64,000 nucleotides of DNA, taken from positions 61,226,609 through 61,290,608 of the forward strand of contig CP136066.1 of the NCBI GenBank assembly GCA_032622095.1. Direction: 5' to 3'. The stretch's first letter is position 1; the number at the start of each line of letters is the position of its first letter. Made by a program: the position numbers and the translations under genes. The notes below the pieces were generated by a model. It had not been told where the DNA came from. It ran no database searches and worked only from the letters and a program-made list of their open reading frames with translations. This document shows, one piece after another, positions 34,583-43,461 of the stretch. The DNA comes from Siphonodentalium dalli (Eukaryota; Mollusca; Scaphopoda; Gadilida; Siphonodentaliidae).

Positions 34583-36870
34583 TCTGGGGTCAATACTATG
34601 AAACTTTTTCTTTGTAAGAATCTACAATTGTTTGTAAGAAATAACAATTTATCATTCCGCCAATACTATGAACCTACGATTACAAACATAAATCACAAAT
34701 AGTACGCGTTCTTTGTATTTACAAATATCTCCAATCACAAAGAATGTTCGAGAACTATGAAACATAATTTTTTAATTTTCGCACCCTAAACCCGGATAAT
34801 ATATCCATCTATGATACGCAGGGACGTGGCGACAAGGGGTCGATTCACCCCCTCGTGAAAATATTTTTTCAGCTGGAAATCTCAAGTACAACCCACAGGG
34901 ACGTCGCGACAAGGGGGTTGGGTTATGTGTCTCGCCCCAAACATTTTATCAACACGTTCAACAGCTGGAAATTTGATACCTGAAACAACATGAATTGGAA
35001 ATTTTACAACAACAATAGGTTGAACATGTTCTGTTATTTTGTTTTTCCAACAATTTATTAGGGGGTATGTGTTTGTTTTAGACCAGCATTTGTATATTTA
35101 CCTCCTTTGGATTGAAATGGCCTATATTTAGAAATTGTCAAACCTTAGGGGGTGTCAGCTTGGATGTGAAGTAGCAGTATGTGTTCTTTGTAACTACTGA
35201 AATTACCCTATTTATTGAAAGTTACACGTTAAGGAACTTGTCTAGATTGTCTACATGGGGTGTCAAACATAAATTGCCGATTTTCACACCCTTAAACCGG
35301 AACATATAACCATTTGATTCGCAGGGATGTAGCACCCCCTTATGAAAATGTGTTATCAATGGAAATCTCATAAACAGGGACATGGCGATAGTGGTCTTGG
35401 GAACGCGATGCCTGGCACATTACACCCTAGTAATTTTGATTAATGTTATGCCTCAGTCATGTTGGCTGAACTAAGTCAGTCATCCTGAGGAAAAACGTTT
35501 GACTAACAGATGTTAGTCATATTGACTAACTTTTGTTATCAGCGTAGAAAAATTAAAATACTTTCCTCTTGATATACGATTCCATCGCTCTGTGGAATGT
35601 ATGGGCATTTTTTTTTCAAAGGGTGCATATGGAAATTATAGGATGGACACCCCATCGCCAAACTGAGCCCATATAGCCACGTCCATATCTAGATATATTA
35701 TAAGATATCGGAACAGTTTGAAATTATAAAATGACCACCACTCATATTGGTTTGGTTTGGTTTATTATGGTTTATCGTCGTTCTAGCCGCTAGGCCACAC
35801 ACGACGTTGTCAATTTTACAGGTGGAGGAAAGACCACGCATAGGCTTGATTTCACAGATAAATCGTCCCACTGCGTGTAGAAACCACCGACCCCCGGAAA
35901 GCAACTGACAAACTTGCCCAGATACACGATTCCGGTCACCCTCCCTATGACGGGGTTCGAACCAGCTTCGTCAGCGCTGGATGGCCTGTGACGGTGTAAT
36001 TCACCTGACACTCTACTGACTGGACCACCGGTCCCCACCACTCCTATAACCGAGACCATTAGCACGTCCCTGCGTCGACACACCCCGATAAAATGGAGCC
36101 AGGTTATGATAAGAGCAGCGGATCAGTTTGAAATCATAGGATGGTCACAATATATATAATGCTATACCAAACTGAATGGTTGTAAATTTGTAATTTGTAA
36201 AAACAATGATACCAAATTGGTTGTAGTACTCGTTATTACACTGACTTGTACTTGCATACACACACAATGAACGAACGGTTTATTTGTTAACTGTGCGCAG
36301 ACAAGTTGTCATCAACTTAGAAACCCGTGAACCGATTGGATAGCTCTGATAAGCGATCACCTCTTAACTTATGATTGGTTATTTCCTTTGTAACGTTTGC
36401 TTGCCGTGATTCAATATATTGTGAATCACTCACATGCAAAGGTTTGCCCGTAAGCAATCTACAATGATCAACAGTAGATCTTTGTGAAATTTGCGAGATT
36501 TTGTTAGCTCATCGTTTCATAGTACCGGCGTTATCACTAATCACAATATGATAGCACGCATTGTAACTTTCCCATATAAATTGTTGTCAGTTATTTTAGC
36601 TCTATATACATGTCCGTCTAATTTGAACTAGTATTCAGATAACATTGATAACGGGTGCATGGGAGCAGAGTGGTGAGTTAGTTTTTTCTAAGTTTTACAG
36701 CTGCGTTTTAGGGGTTTCACCTCTCGACCAGTCTAGGGTATTACAATAATACGGCTAAATTTTCCCTGTACTATGAAACCACTGTGATATTTAACACAAA
36801 TTTGTAATTACAAATTAATAAATACAATTTGTATTTACAGGTATAAAATTGTTCATAGTATTGACCCCGG
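34583..36870. mobile_element. Nested non-autonomous DNA transposon, about 2.3 kb
   Basis: Termini GGGGTCAATACTATGAA (left) and TTCATAGTATTGACCCC (right) are perfect 17-bp inverted repeats. The motif TACTATGAA and its complement recur near both ends (about 34590, 34662, 34750; 36512, 36770, 36852), as subterminal transposase sites often do. The interior has no transposase frame. It contains a dispersed repeat (34800-35160), a SINE (35747-36038) and AT-rich filler. Confidence 0.75.
35747..36038 (-). mobile_element. tRNA-derived SINE with target-site duplication
   Basis: Read on the minus strand, the head has a tRNA-like A box (TGGTCCAGTCAGTAGAGTG, about 36010-36028) and a B box (GGTTCGAACCCC, 35952-35963). 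Then come a conserved-looking body of about 200 bp and a tail of AACCAAACC repeats. The flanks ACCACCACTCATAT (35734-35747) and CCCACCACTCCTAT (36034-36047) look like a target-site duplication of about 12-14 bp with one mismatch. RNA polymerase III would drive transcription. The overlapping minus-strand frames at 35698-36083 are not genes. Confidence 0.88.
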
Positions 36871-37709
36871 ATCAGTGAAAATTGAAACACGTAGATAAAT
36901 TGACCCTTAGAGTGTCATGAGATAGATACCGTTTCTCAGTCGACCTAAAGGGGCATATGTGAACAATAAAGAGCGTTCCTTGCGTAGGAAAATTGTTGCA
37001 GACGGGTTTCCTGACCAGGGAATTGCATGGCGCATCTTCTCGTGTGCCATCCATGAATAATAGCTCAACCGAGAGTAAAGTATTACTTATTTACACTGGA
37101 CCTCAGATGACTTACAATAGGACAAATATATTATATGATAATATAGAAAGAGTTTATTATCATTCCATAAGATATGTGGGAAAATTGGGTGTCCGATTTT
37201 AAATAACACCTCTATCCTGATTCCGTTTACGACATGTATAAACACGACGTGACATACCTCTGACTAATAATCTTTAAGACTGATAACAAACGCTCTTTAT
37301 TGATAATATGAGTTATTATCGCCTTTTAAGTCATCGGAAGTCAAAGGTAAGTAAGTAGTGCTTTATTCTCAGCCAGAATGCGCCTATCCCATGACACTCC
37401 CTGGTGACCCATCTATACTATTTTTTCTACAAAATGAACGCTCTTTATTGCTCATATTTGGCCCTTTAAGTCACATTACGTCAATGGCATCTATCAAATT
37501 ATACTCCTCAATTTATACACGTGTTTCAATTTTCACTGACCAGGTTGTAACAATTTTGTGTATATGAATAATTATTAAATTAAAATAATTATTAGTGCCA
37601 TTTTAAGACATCCGATTTCAACGGGACCTATCTAATAAGATTCCCCAGGTCAAGTTACGCTTATGTGCGAATGATCAGCTGTATATAAACAATCAGTAGA
37701 TAAAGACCG

Positions 37710-38885
37710 TTATTATTTCTGGGGAAAATACTAAAATACCAATATAGGCTATACCAGTGTCCCATTTATATAGGCAAACGTGTGACACAATAAGTGTTGT
37801 TTGCAGAATATTGATCTATGTTTGTTGCACATAATTATAGCACACTACATTCAAAATAGCCTAAATTTGGTAAAATTCAGGTACAAATATGTATAATACT
37901 ACAATTTGCCCACTATGTCTGAAAAGTGCCAAAACTCTTAAACTTGCAAAACGTTCTGGGCTGCAGCCCGAGGCCCTCTGGTCCATATACGGCTATATAT
38001 GATAGTAATCTATATACACTGAGAACAAAATTGATTCAATATAACTAACTTAAGGTCAGTAACAAGCATTTGGGGTCACTTTGACTATCCCACACCTTTC
38101 AGCGGATCACTTTGATGGTGACAAAGTTACACGAAGAATAACTCTAATTGCAACACTGCTTTAAATTATGGTTAATGTGCATTACTAAATGTTAAATTTC
38201 CATTGCATCGCAATTCCAGTAGATCAAGAATTGAAACAATGTGATGGGAGGATATAATGGCATATATCAGAACTTAGCTCCCACATCAAAGTCAATACTT
38301 TATTTGTATAAAAGGTTATTATTTCATAGACACCGCAGACATCTCGGAAAAAATGAGCCAGTTAAACAGACATACACGGATACCACAAACTATTTTAAAC
38401 TCTCTTTTTAAAATATTTCCACCCGTCAAAAACCGCCACAAACAGAAAGAACATCAAAATGTAGACAGACTTTGTCCGTATACAAACAAGAAATATCGCA
38501 TAAACAGTATGTTATTGTCATATTTTTTACCATTGTTATGTAAACAAAAGCATAGATAGTTACTTTTCTGGTGTTTGTTTATATTATGATGGTAAAGATA
38601 AAGAGCGTTCTTTGTTGGTGAATTCCTGATATGGCACTAGTAAAGAGCGTTTATGCCATTTTTTTGTGTGATTAGCCAGTAGCATGGTGCTGTCTTCTGT
38701 AACACAATCAGGCTCTTGCTTAGGTAAAATATAGTAGGTCTTTATGATAACATGCTGTTTACGCGATAGTCATGGTATATATGAACGAAACTGTATGCAT
38801 TTTAATGTTTTTCTGTTTACGGTGATTGGAACAAATATGAATAAGGCCTCACGTGCCTTTAAAGTTCCCAAATTGGTGGTGTCTA
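37710..38885. other. Anonymous DNA with AATAAAGAGCGTT motifs
   Basis: No gene is recognised; the plus-strand frame at 38353-38559 is short and basic with no domain. Two AAAGAGCGTT motifs (near 38602 and 38643) link it to repeat family F. Confidence 0.4.
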
Positions 38886-38889
38886 TAAG

Positions 38890-39351
38890 TCAGGTATGCG
38901 ATGCTCATCGCGCCGAGAATAATTTGGAGATCATATCACAAATATAACTGCATATATTTGGAATATTGTTGGATAAGTTTTTGACAAGCTGTTCAATTGA
39001 GGTCATGCATTCGAAGTCCTGGCAATCTATCTGCATATGGTTGATGTGATCAATACGTGGTGCGCGGTAAGCTCTGCATTCTAAAGGAAAGTGTTTTCTA
39101 TAGTACTATCGGTACAAAATATACTTTTGTCTATGTCCCAATGGCGTAAGTGGTGTTGTGTGCGTCCTTTTTAATAACCAATTTATTATTACTGATTCGC
39201 AGTCTAGTAAATTTATCTTATTTTCTATTGATGTTGTGTGTGATATACATATATGGTTTATCCTTGTCCGATCCAGGGGTATGTCAGGGCGCCATAAAGG
39301 TTCGACATATGGCCCATCTTTGATGTTAACAAATAAGACCCAAAATGTCAA
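38890..39351 (-). pseudogene. Degenerate ORF, possible retroelement relic
   Basis: Two minus-strand open pieces, 39351-39106 and the stretch below to about 38890, are separated by a stop or frame change. They read like one protein (DGPYVEPLWRPDIPLDRTRI region; LECRAYRAPRIDHINHMQ region). The compositional style suggests a LINE-type polyprotein fragment, but no catalytic motif is visible, so the assignment is weak. Confidence 0.25.
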
Positions 39352-39446
39352 CTAAATTCTAATGTATATTAAAATTTTGATATCTGATCACAAATATATA
39401 ACAAAAATAGGTTTAATTTTTAATGTGGGCAAGCCGGGAAACCCTT

Positions 39447-39545
39447 CAATCAACATATAAATGTGTATAACGAGTATGTGTCGGCGCGCTCAAAGAATAA
39501 CATATAAATGTGTATAACGAGTATGTGTCGGTTGCTTGCACACAG
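39447..39545 (+). repeat. 49-bp tandem duplication
   Basis: AACATATAAATGTGTATAAC followed by GAGTATGTGTCGG occurs twice in a row, with a third partial match (TTCGGCGCGCTCAAAG) at about 39598. Confidence 0.85.
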
Positions 39546-39599
39546 CTTTTCGTTCATAATAATATGCAGATTCATGCATATATTTATCACACCATGTTC

Positions 39600-40400
39600 G
39601 GCGCGCTCAAAGCATGAACTCATACCAGCTCACAGTATACCTTCCAATGTAGAGCCGGTCATCGGAGAGAAACAAAAAACGATTTAATATGATCATAGAT
39701 AGTAAATTAGGCGGAATTTGTGTTATTTTACTCCATTCACGGGCGGATTTCGAATATTACTCCTGAATCCAATCTTTGAGGAAGACATTTCGATCGTTTC
39801 TAACACCAGTATGGCAAAGACACAAGGGTTTGTCGTGTTTTTTTTTTTATCAAAATACAGCTAATTAAAACCAGCCTATTTTTGGTTGTAAGAAGAATCC
39901 AGTGTTCCATTTGAATACGTATTAAAATATATGCATATGGGTACAAGTCGACCAGGATATTTTTTATAATTTCCAGGTTGTTATATTGTTCCAAGTGACA
40001 CATAGGACTGTCTAGCCAAAAAGGTAACTCAAAAATCCAATATGCTACAAAAGACTTTCAAGGCACAGTTTCGTTCTACATAGTTCCAAGTGCGCATATT
40101 TCCACATCACATTCATATTATTTTATGTAAAAGAAGAAGTGTTATTCTATCAGCAATACGGATTGGTTTGAGTGCAAGGATATAAATTTGATGTTAGGCG
40201 ACCCTTATAATCCATCTGATGTACTCGTTCCAGATTTCCAAACTTTAAAAATTGATTATCTCGAACAAAACTGCACTTTGGACAAGTTGGAACTCAGGTC
40301 GCGAATTTATACCCTGCATGGAATCTATATAAAAATTGCAGGAAGAGATATACCTTAATATACTGGAGATAGGCATAGTTTCAAACAGTTTTTATTCGTT
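39600..40400. other. Intron sequence, nothing recognised
   Basis: AT-rich DNA with no repeat or frame of note until the acceptor at 40406. Confidence 0.4.
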
Positions 40401-40406
40401 TTGCAG

Positions 40407-40497
40407 GTGCAGAGTTCAGATTTTAAACCATGCAGCTCGGGCGAGATCCAATTACCTGCTCTAAAAGAACAAGCTACCGACAGATGTTACAAACATG
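40407..40497 (+). CDS. Exon 2, PAN/apple-like plus IgGFc-binding gene
   Basis: A 91-bp exon predicted from a strong acceptor (TTTTTATTCGTTTTGCAG, ending at 40406) and a donor CATG|GTTAGT at 40498. Read in phase 0, as exon 1 requires, it encodes 30 residues without a stop, including two cysteines (KPCSSG and DRCYKH). It ends with a single G that exactly supplies the first base of the split GAA codon opening exon 3. Without splicing the frame would stop at once (GG TTA G in one phase, TAG in another). The segment is a linker between the PAN-like module and the IgGFc-binding domain. It is short, so chance cannot be excluded, but the fit in phase at both ends is good support. Confidence 0.55.
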
Positions 40498-40664
40498 GTT
40501 AGTTAACATATTTTTGGTTGAACTTCAGAACGAAATAACGAAATTATCCCAGCTAATTATACAACATCAATATATTTAACATTTATCACACATAAAAGCA
40601 CAAATAATCCATGCGAATGTTGGTATATGTTCTGTTATAATTATGTCTGGGCGCTGGTCAGCTA

Positions 40665-41117
40665 ATCATGAATCAAGCCTGAGTTTAGTGTGCCTGTCAT
40701 TTGCAGAATGAGGTTTCCAGCAGGTGAATTTAGAGACGCTATCACTCATAGCGGGATAGCATCACTAAATTTACCCTCTGGGGACCTTATTCTGCTTAGG
40801 CCTCATCTTCTCTGGACAGTTTGTTTATCATCAACTTTCTATAGAATCGTCTACATATAGATTCTATTTCCTTTTAGTTTAGTTTCTCTATATCCTCAAA
40901 TTGACAGACGACATATTGCTTAATCGAGGTTCCCAAATGGGTATACATAACAGTATTCACCATTTGGGAACTTCAATTTGAGTCTACAGTGTATATCCCC
41001 CATAGCAGAGGAGCCCATGCAGAATGAGGTCCCCAGAGGGTGAATTTTGTTATGCTAGCCCACTAGGGGACCTAGCAACTTCTGCAAATGACAGGCACAC
41101 TAAACTCAGACATGATT
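40665..41117. mobile_element. Foldback MITE-like element, about 450 bp
   Basis: The outer arms CTGAGTTTAGTGTGCCTGTC + ATTTGCAGAA (about 40679) and TTCTGCAAATGACAGGCACA + CTAAACTCAG (about 41080) are inverted. Internal GCAGAATGAGGT...AGAGGGTGAATTT blocks at 40706 and 41020, with complements at 40770-40797 and 41064-41090, form secondary hairpins. The middle holds a further inverted pair (GGTTCCCAAATGGGTATACA / CCATTTGGGAACTTC). Confidence 0.8.
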
Positions 41118-41284
41118 GATGATACCCACCCCAGTTGGTTGTATTTCAGGAACGATAACTCTATCCGAAGTACACGACCTATATTCTCAGCAGTACTCCT
41201 GTTGACTCCAGTCTAGATAGTTTGACCTATATTCTCCGCCCACGCATTGCATCATGGTCTATTTGTATACCGGTTGGGCATGTC

Positions 41285-41480
41285 CAAAAAAATTCAAAAA
41301 CTTCAAAAATTTCAAAAATTTCAAAAATTTCAAAAATTTCAAAAACTTCAAAAAGTTCAAAAAGTTCAAAAATTTCAAAAACTTCAAAAACTTCAAAAAC
41401 TTCAAAAATTTCAAAAACTTCACAAATTTCACAAATTTCAAAAAACTTTAAAAAAATATCAAATTTTCAAAAACTTAATT
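41285..41480 (+). repeat. 9-bp microsatellite (TTCAAAAAY)n
   Basis: About 19 near-perfect copies of TTCAAAAAT or TTCAAAAAC. Because the period is a multiple of three and stop-free, all three plus-strand frames and a minus-strand frame stay open. The long open frames (41222-41602, 41247-41504, 41254-41451, 41259-41441) are artefacts. Confidence 0.95.
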
Positions 41481-41634
41481 TTTTTTACAAAATTCAGGAT
41501 TTAGTAAAAAATATGGCTTGTTGCCTTTCATCGGAAAGCTCTGGGGGTGAGCGCCACCGAAAAGAGCAAGTGAGCGAGGGAAAAAAGAGAAAAATAACAT
41601 GACATGTGGTACATACTACAATTTATTATATTAA

Positions 41635-41838
41635 CTATTCACTGTAGCGTTCGTCCGAATTGTCATCACTTTCGTCAGATGTGTCATTTGTTTCGTCCAT
41701 GAACTTTTCTAGCAATGGTCTGTACTTTAATATTGACATTTTCACTGCATCACGATCTTCAAAACCATTATTCATATATTTGTCCACTTTATCCACCGGC
41801 CTTTCAATAGCCTTCGAAAATTTAGGTAAATTACTCAT
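41635..41838 (-). CDS. Small acidic-tailed protein of a virus-like gene cluster
   Basis: A 67-codon ATG frame. It begins with a basic, amphipathic part and ends in a Ser/Asp/Glu-rich tail (DTSDESDDNSDERYSE). No known family is recognised. Its ATG overlaps the stop of the preceding gene (ATGA arrangement at 41835-41838), which is typical of compact viral or Polinton-type genomes and very unusual for animal nuclear genes. It is the last of three overlapping minus-strand frames. Confidence 0.5.
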   Translation of the reverse strand: MSNLPKFSKAIERPVDKVDKYMNNGFEDRDAVKMSILKYRPLLEKFMDETNDTSDESDDNSDERYSE

Positions 41839-42056
41839 CCTAGTTCAGTGAATATGTCGTTTGGAGTTTCCTTTTTAACTTTTCCAATGTTTGTCTTCTT
41901 CGCTCTTCCTCCTTTTATCTCTTTAACTTTTATCTTCTTAGCTCCGGGTTTCCTTATAAGTTTTCCACGTTTCGCTTCAGTCTTGGGTAGGTCTTTCGAG
42001 TCATCGTAGGGTACATATTTATTAAGATCAAAGTCATAATAGTACGGAGTCCCCAT
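41835..42056 (-). CDS. Small lysine-rich basic protein of a virus-like gene cluster
   Basis: A 73-codon ATG frame. A Tyr/Asp-rich N-terminus (PYYYDFDLNKYVPYDD) is followed by a strongly basic stretch (KRGKLIRKPGAKKIKVKE). Small basic proteins of this sort bind DNA in the virions of adenovirus-like and Polinton-like agents, but that role here is inference. It overlaps the upstream gene by 23 bp and the downstream one by 4 bp. Confidence 0.5.
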   Translation of the reverse strand: MGTPYYYDFDLNKYVPYDDSKDLPKTEAKRGKLIRKPGAKKIKVKEIKGGRAKKTNIGKVKKETPNDIFTELG

Positions 42057-42243
42057 TCTGGCTAAAGTTCAAAGTGTACTCTGAAATAGTAATTTTTATA
42101 GGCGCCAAATTACCATCCAAGACGTATACCCTTATAAACTGCGGGGTCAGTTGTTGTTGTTGTTGTTGTTGTTGTTTGATATGACGCTTCAAACTATCTT
42201 GGCAAGCATAGGCACTTAAGCACTCTTCACACTCATACTTCAT
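42034..42243 (-). CDS. C2H2 zinc-finger small protein with polyQ, virus-like cluster
   Basis: A 69-codon ATG frame. The N-terminus has one finger-like motif, C-x2-C-x12-H-x3-H in form (YECEECLSAYACQDSLKRH; second His position replaced by Q-rich sequence, so the finger may be incomplete). Then come eight Gln, encoded by a (TTG)n run on the plus strand, and a hydrophobic-polar tail (FIRVYVLDGNLAPIKITI). It heads the three-gene overlapping cluster. The family is not recognised. Confidence 0.5.
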   Translation of the reverse strand: MKYECEECLSAYACQDSLKRHIKQQQQQQQQLTPQFIRVYVLDGNLAPIKITISEYTLNFSQNGDSVLL

Positions 42244-42459
42244 TTTCCTATATAATCAGTGAAATCGAGCATTCGTCTATGCATCCATATTTATATAGAA
42301 CAGAAACAAGGAAAAGTGGTGGACTAGTTCACTAGTTCAGACTGTCGTTCATAACGTCTCTCCGTGTTGTTTGTATTGGATACAAATGTCAATGCAATTA
42401 TGAGTGATTTCAATATGCACACTCTATTGTATAGGTAAAAAATTGGCGTTTGCGGCGGC

Positions 42460-42492
42460 GGATATATATATATATATATACACACACACAAT
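42460..42492. repeat. (TA)n(CA)n microsatellite
   Basis: Lies between the three-gene cluster and the end of the Bcl-2-like frame. Confidence 0.9.
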
Positions 42493-42497
42493 TGATA

Positions 42498-43070
42498 TTA
42501 ATATGTTTGCCAATAATTTACACATCCATGAATCGATCTGAAAACATTATGGTTCATTGTCAACATTTTTGACGAGTAATTGTCAATATTTAGACATTCC
42601 TGGAAGAAATTATTCCAACTGCCTTCCCGTTCGACCCATTGGTCAGTGTATAATGTCACGATAGTGTGTGCCCATTGCACAATTTCGCTGACCAATGAGA
42701 AGTCGTTGTCTTTGTATGCTTTTAAACACATTTTTCCTGTCAACAGGAATGCAGCCATTATTCTCTCCCATGTGTAGGGGCCATCTTCCCGAAATATATT
42801 GTCCAACAAGTCACTAAATATATAGGGAAAATGATCCCTATCGTAACTGTCCAATTTCCCTGTCAGCTCATTTAACAGCCACATGTTATAATTTTCCAGC
42901 TGTTGAAGTATTCTTCTGGTGCAGTCACGTATTTCATCTAACTCTGATAAATAAAAGTTATTAGTGTTTGGGTAATGAAATCGTTTCTCAGAATGATATG
43001 CCTGACATAACTTTTCATCAAATATTTCGTAACTGCGCCAACTTCCATACTGTTCAAAGTCCCTTTATTA
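42498..43070 (-). pseudogene. Bcl-2-like apoptosis regulator, start codon lost
   Basis: The minus-strand frame is open from about 43070 to the stop at 42498. The first ATG in it, at 42884, would yield 128 residues. A BH1-like segment (FREDGPYTWERIMAAFLLTG, about 42794-42735) resembles the Bcl-2 fold's NWGR region with W and R kept. A BH2-like segment (WVEREGSWNNFF, about 42641-42606) follows at the normal distance. No hydrophobic tail anchor follows. The frame upstream of 42884 has no ATG because about 64 bp, present in the inverted second copy, is missing; translation from 42884 would lack the N-terminal helices. Bcl-2 family proteins control mitochondrial apoptosis; virus-encoded forms block host cell death. 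Viral origin is inferred from the neighbouring compact genes. A host-derived retrocopy is the alternative. Confidence 0.6.
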
Positions 43071-43461
43071 TGTTGAGCCAGCAAACCAATCAAAATGCAT
43101 GATATTAACGTGTTCCGACACGTTTCATTTCTAATTTTAGATGTTAAATGTGCCGACATTGTTCTTTGGTAAAATTGGCGCGCGCGCGGCCCTCTCACCC
43201 CCCCTCCCCCTCCGCGCGCGCCAATTTTACCAAAGAACAATGTCGGCACATTTAACATCTAAAATTACAAATGAAACGTGTCGGAACACGTTAATATCAT
43301 GCATTTTGATTGGTTTGCTGGCTCAACATAATAAAGGGACTGCTGATATTTTATGTCTGACGTAGAAGGGAAAAAAAATAATAATGGATACACAGCTCAA
43401 GAAATTGAACAGTATGGAAGTTGGCGCAGTTACGAAATATTTGATGAAAAGTTATGTCAGG
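43001..43461. repeat. Large palindrome: inverted duplication of the Bcl-2-like 5' region
   Basis: Inner arms 43059-43189 and 43211-43341 are near-perfect reverse complements around a GC-rich centre (GCGCGCGC, then CCCCCCTCCCCCTCC). Outer arms 43001-43056 and 43407-43461 also match, separated from the inner right arm by an extra 64 bp. The structure resembles two element ends joined head to head. Confidence 0.9.
43353..43460 (+). pseudogene. Second, inverted copy of the Bcl-2-like gene start (truncated)
   Basis: An ATG at 43353 opens 36 codons. The last 18 are identical in DNA to the upstream part of the minus-strand Bcl-2-like frame. The copy stops abruptly at 43461, where hAT transposase sequence in the other orientation begins. 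The open frame continues to 43556 only as antisense of that transposase. It contains the start codon that the minus-strand copy lacks. Confidence 0.65.

Larger units (their letters stand above)
34195..37705. mobile_element. Family F foldback element, copy 2, split by a nested insertion
   Basis: The left arm at 34195-34582 and the right arm at about 36870-37705 match the family at 20000-20830. Landmarks are CATTATTGACGCCCGCTAAT, TCTTAAAAGGGTACTAATAA, AACAATAAAGAGCGTTCC and ACGCTCTTTATTGCTCATAT. The left arm breaks after GTTGCAATCTG and resumes at GATCAGTGAAAATTG, where uninterrupted copies (20416, 54133) read straight through. Confidence 0.75.
18594..40406 (+). other. Predicted intron 1 (21.8 kb), repeat-filled
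   Basis: It runs from GTGAGA at 18594 to TTTTGCAG at 40406. It contains the tandem repeats, foldback elements, SINE and minisatellites listed separately. No additional plus-strand exon with both splice signs was recognised, although small exons could be missed. Confidence 0.5.

Noticed and set aside
35698-36083. Minus-strand ORFs at the SINE read as a small gene.
   Set aside because: The DNA has tRNA-type A and B boxes, an AACC tail and a target-site duplication, so it is a retroposon and not a protein gene.
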